Source: Casuarius casuarius
Lineage: Eukaryota > Chordata > Aves > Casuariiformes > Casuariidae
Length of the DNA: 64,000 nt
Reading direction: 5' to 3'
Assembly (NCBI GenBank): GCA_003342895.1
Contig: PTFA01000024.1
Location: forward strand, 3,777,505-3,841,504
The notes under the pieces are model-generated. The model made no database searches, was not told the origin of the DNA, and saw nothing but the letters and a program-made list of their open reading frames with translations. The position numbers and the translations under genes are program-made. Shown here in pieces: positions 63,652 through 64,000 of the stretch; the first letter of the stretch is position 1, and each line of letters opens with the position of its first letter.

Positions 63652-64000
63652 AATATCACCAGCCTTCACTGTATACAAAACTTCTTTTAACATGGTCACA
63701 GTTAAGAACGACAATCTATTCAGCATGAGTGTGGCAACCATATTTGCAAAAGGTGCTTATACAGTAACAAAAACCGCTCTGAAGCTGTGTCCTTTATTTT
63801 TATATATGTAGAGTTAAAAATGCAAAATGCCCTGAAAAAACGGGTTCTAGGAATCTGAAGTTAGGTATCCAAAACTAATGGATCCTTTTGACCATTTTGG
63901 CTTTGGTTTCTGTGTGCCTAAGCTCTATACTGAGAAACTTGCGGAACTTGAGGGGAAAAAAATGAGTAAATAATACCAGCATTTGGTGAAGATAAAGGTA
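63652..64000. other. AT-rich non-coding stretch
   Basis: Nothing recognised to the end of the window. Confidence 0.6.

Noticed and set aside
1..64000. CRISPR arrays, tRNA or rRNA genes, bacterial operons, endogenous retrovirus genes or LTR pairs
   Set aside because: No regularly spaced repeats, cloverleaf-type tRNA boxes, rRNA-like segments, gag/pol/env-like frames or paired LTRs were seen on reading both strands.

Overview
This looks like AT-rich nuclear DNA from a sauropsid vertebrate, most likely a bird, though a turtle or crocodilian cannot be excluded. There is no bacterial or viral gene organisation, no operon and no ORF above 157 codons. The repeats that can be named are sauropsid-type: a clear old CR1 LINE 3' end, a second probable CR1 scrap and a decayed PIF/Harbinger DNA transposon. 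No Alu-like or other recent SINE families are evident. I could not assign any complete host gene. The window reads as a gene desert or very long introns.

Layout. 1-9.7 kb is ordinary AT-rich sequence. It holds two weak candidate exons near 5.85-6.28 kb and a small duplication carrying two AATAAA hexamers. 9.66-10.33 kb is richer in CpG than its surroundings and contains a perfect 16-bp inverted repeat spaced 348 bp apart, plus TAAT-type motifs; it may be a conserved regulatory element. 11.27-11.79 kb is an old CR1 tail. 12.0-15.7 kb is a GC-richer island whose left part encodes a recognisable but dead Harbinger (HARBI1-like) transposase; the rest of the island is unexplained. 16.5-16.95 kb holds a T22 tract and a probable CR1 remnant.

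17-40 kb is AT-rich with short tandem duplications (20.5, 29.8 and 32.6 kb) and several exon-like segments. The best of these is a 120-bp minus-strand segment at 36191-36310 with strong splice sites and 40 open codons. 40.83-41.87 kb is the most striking regulatory candidate: an orphan CpG island in three cores with a long C-run and G-quadruplex-prone tracts, and no recognisable coding exon beside it. 42-64 kb is again AT-rich, with microsatellites, homopolymer tracts, one degenerate 41-bp tandem duplication and a single ambiguous base inside a poly-T run at 63643.

No functional pathway can be assembled from this window. The strongest supported statements are the Harbinger relic, the CR1 tail, the CpG island and the simple repeats. 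The candidate exons are inferences: splice-site-like pseudo-exons are common by chance in long introns, and their confidences reflect that.
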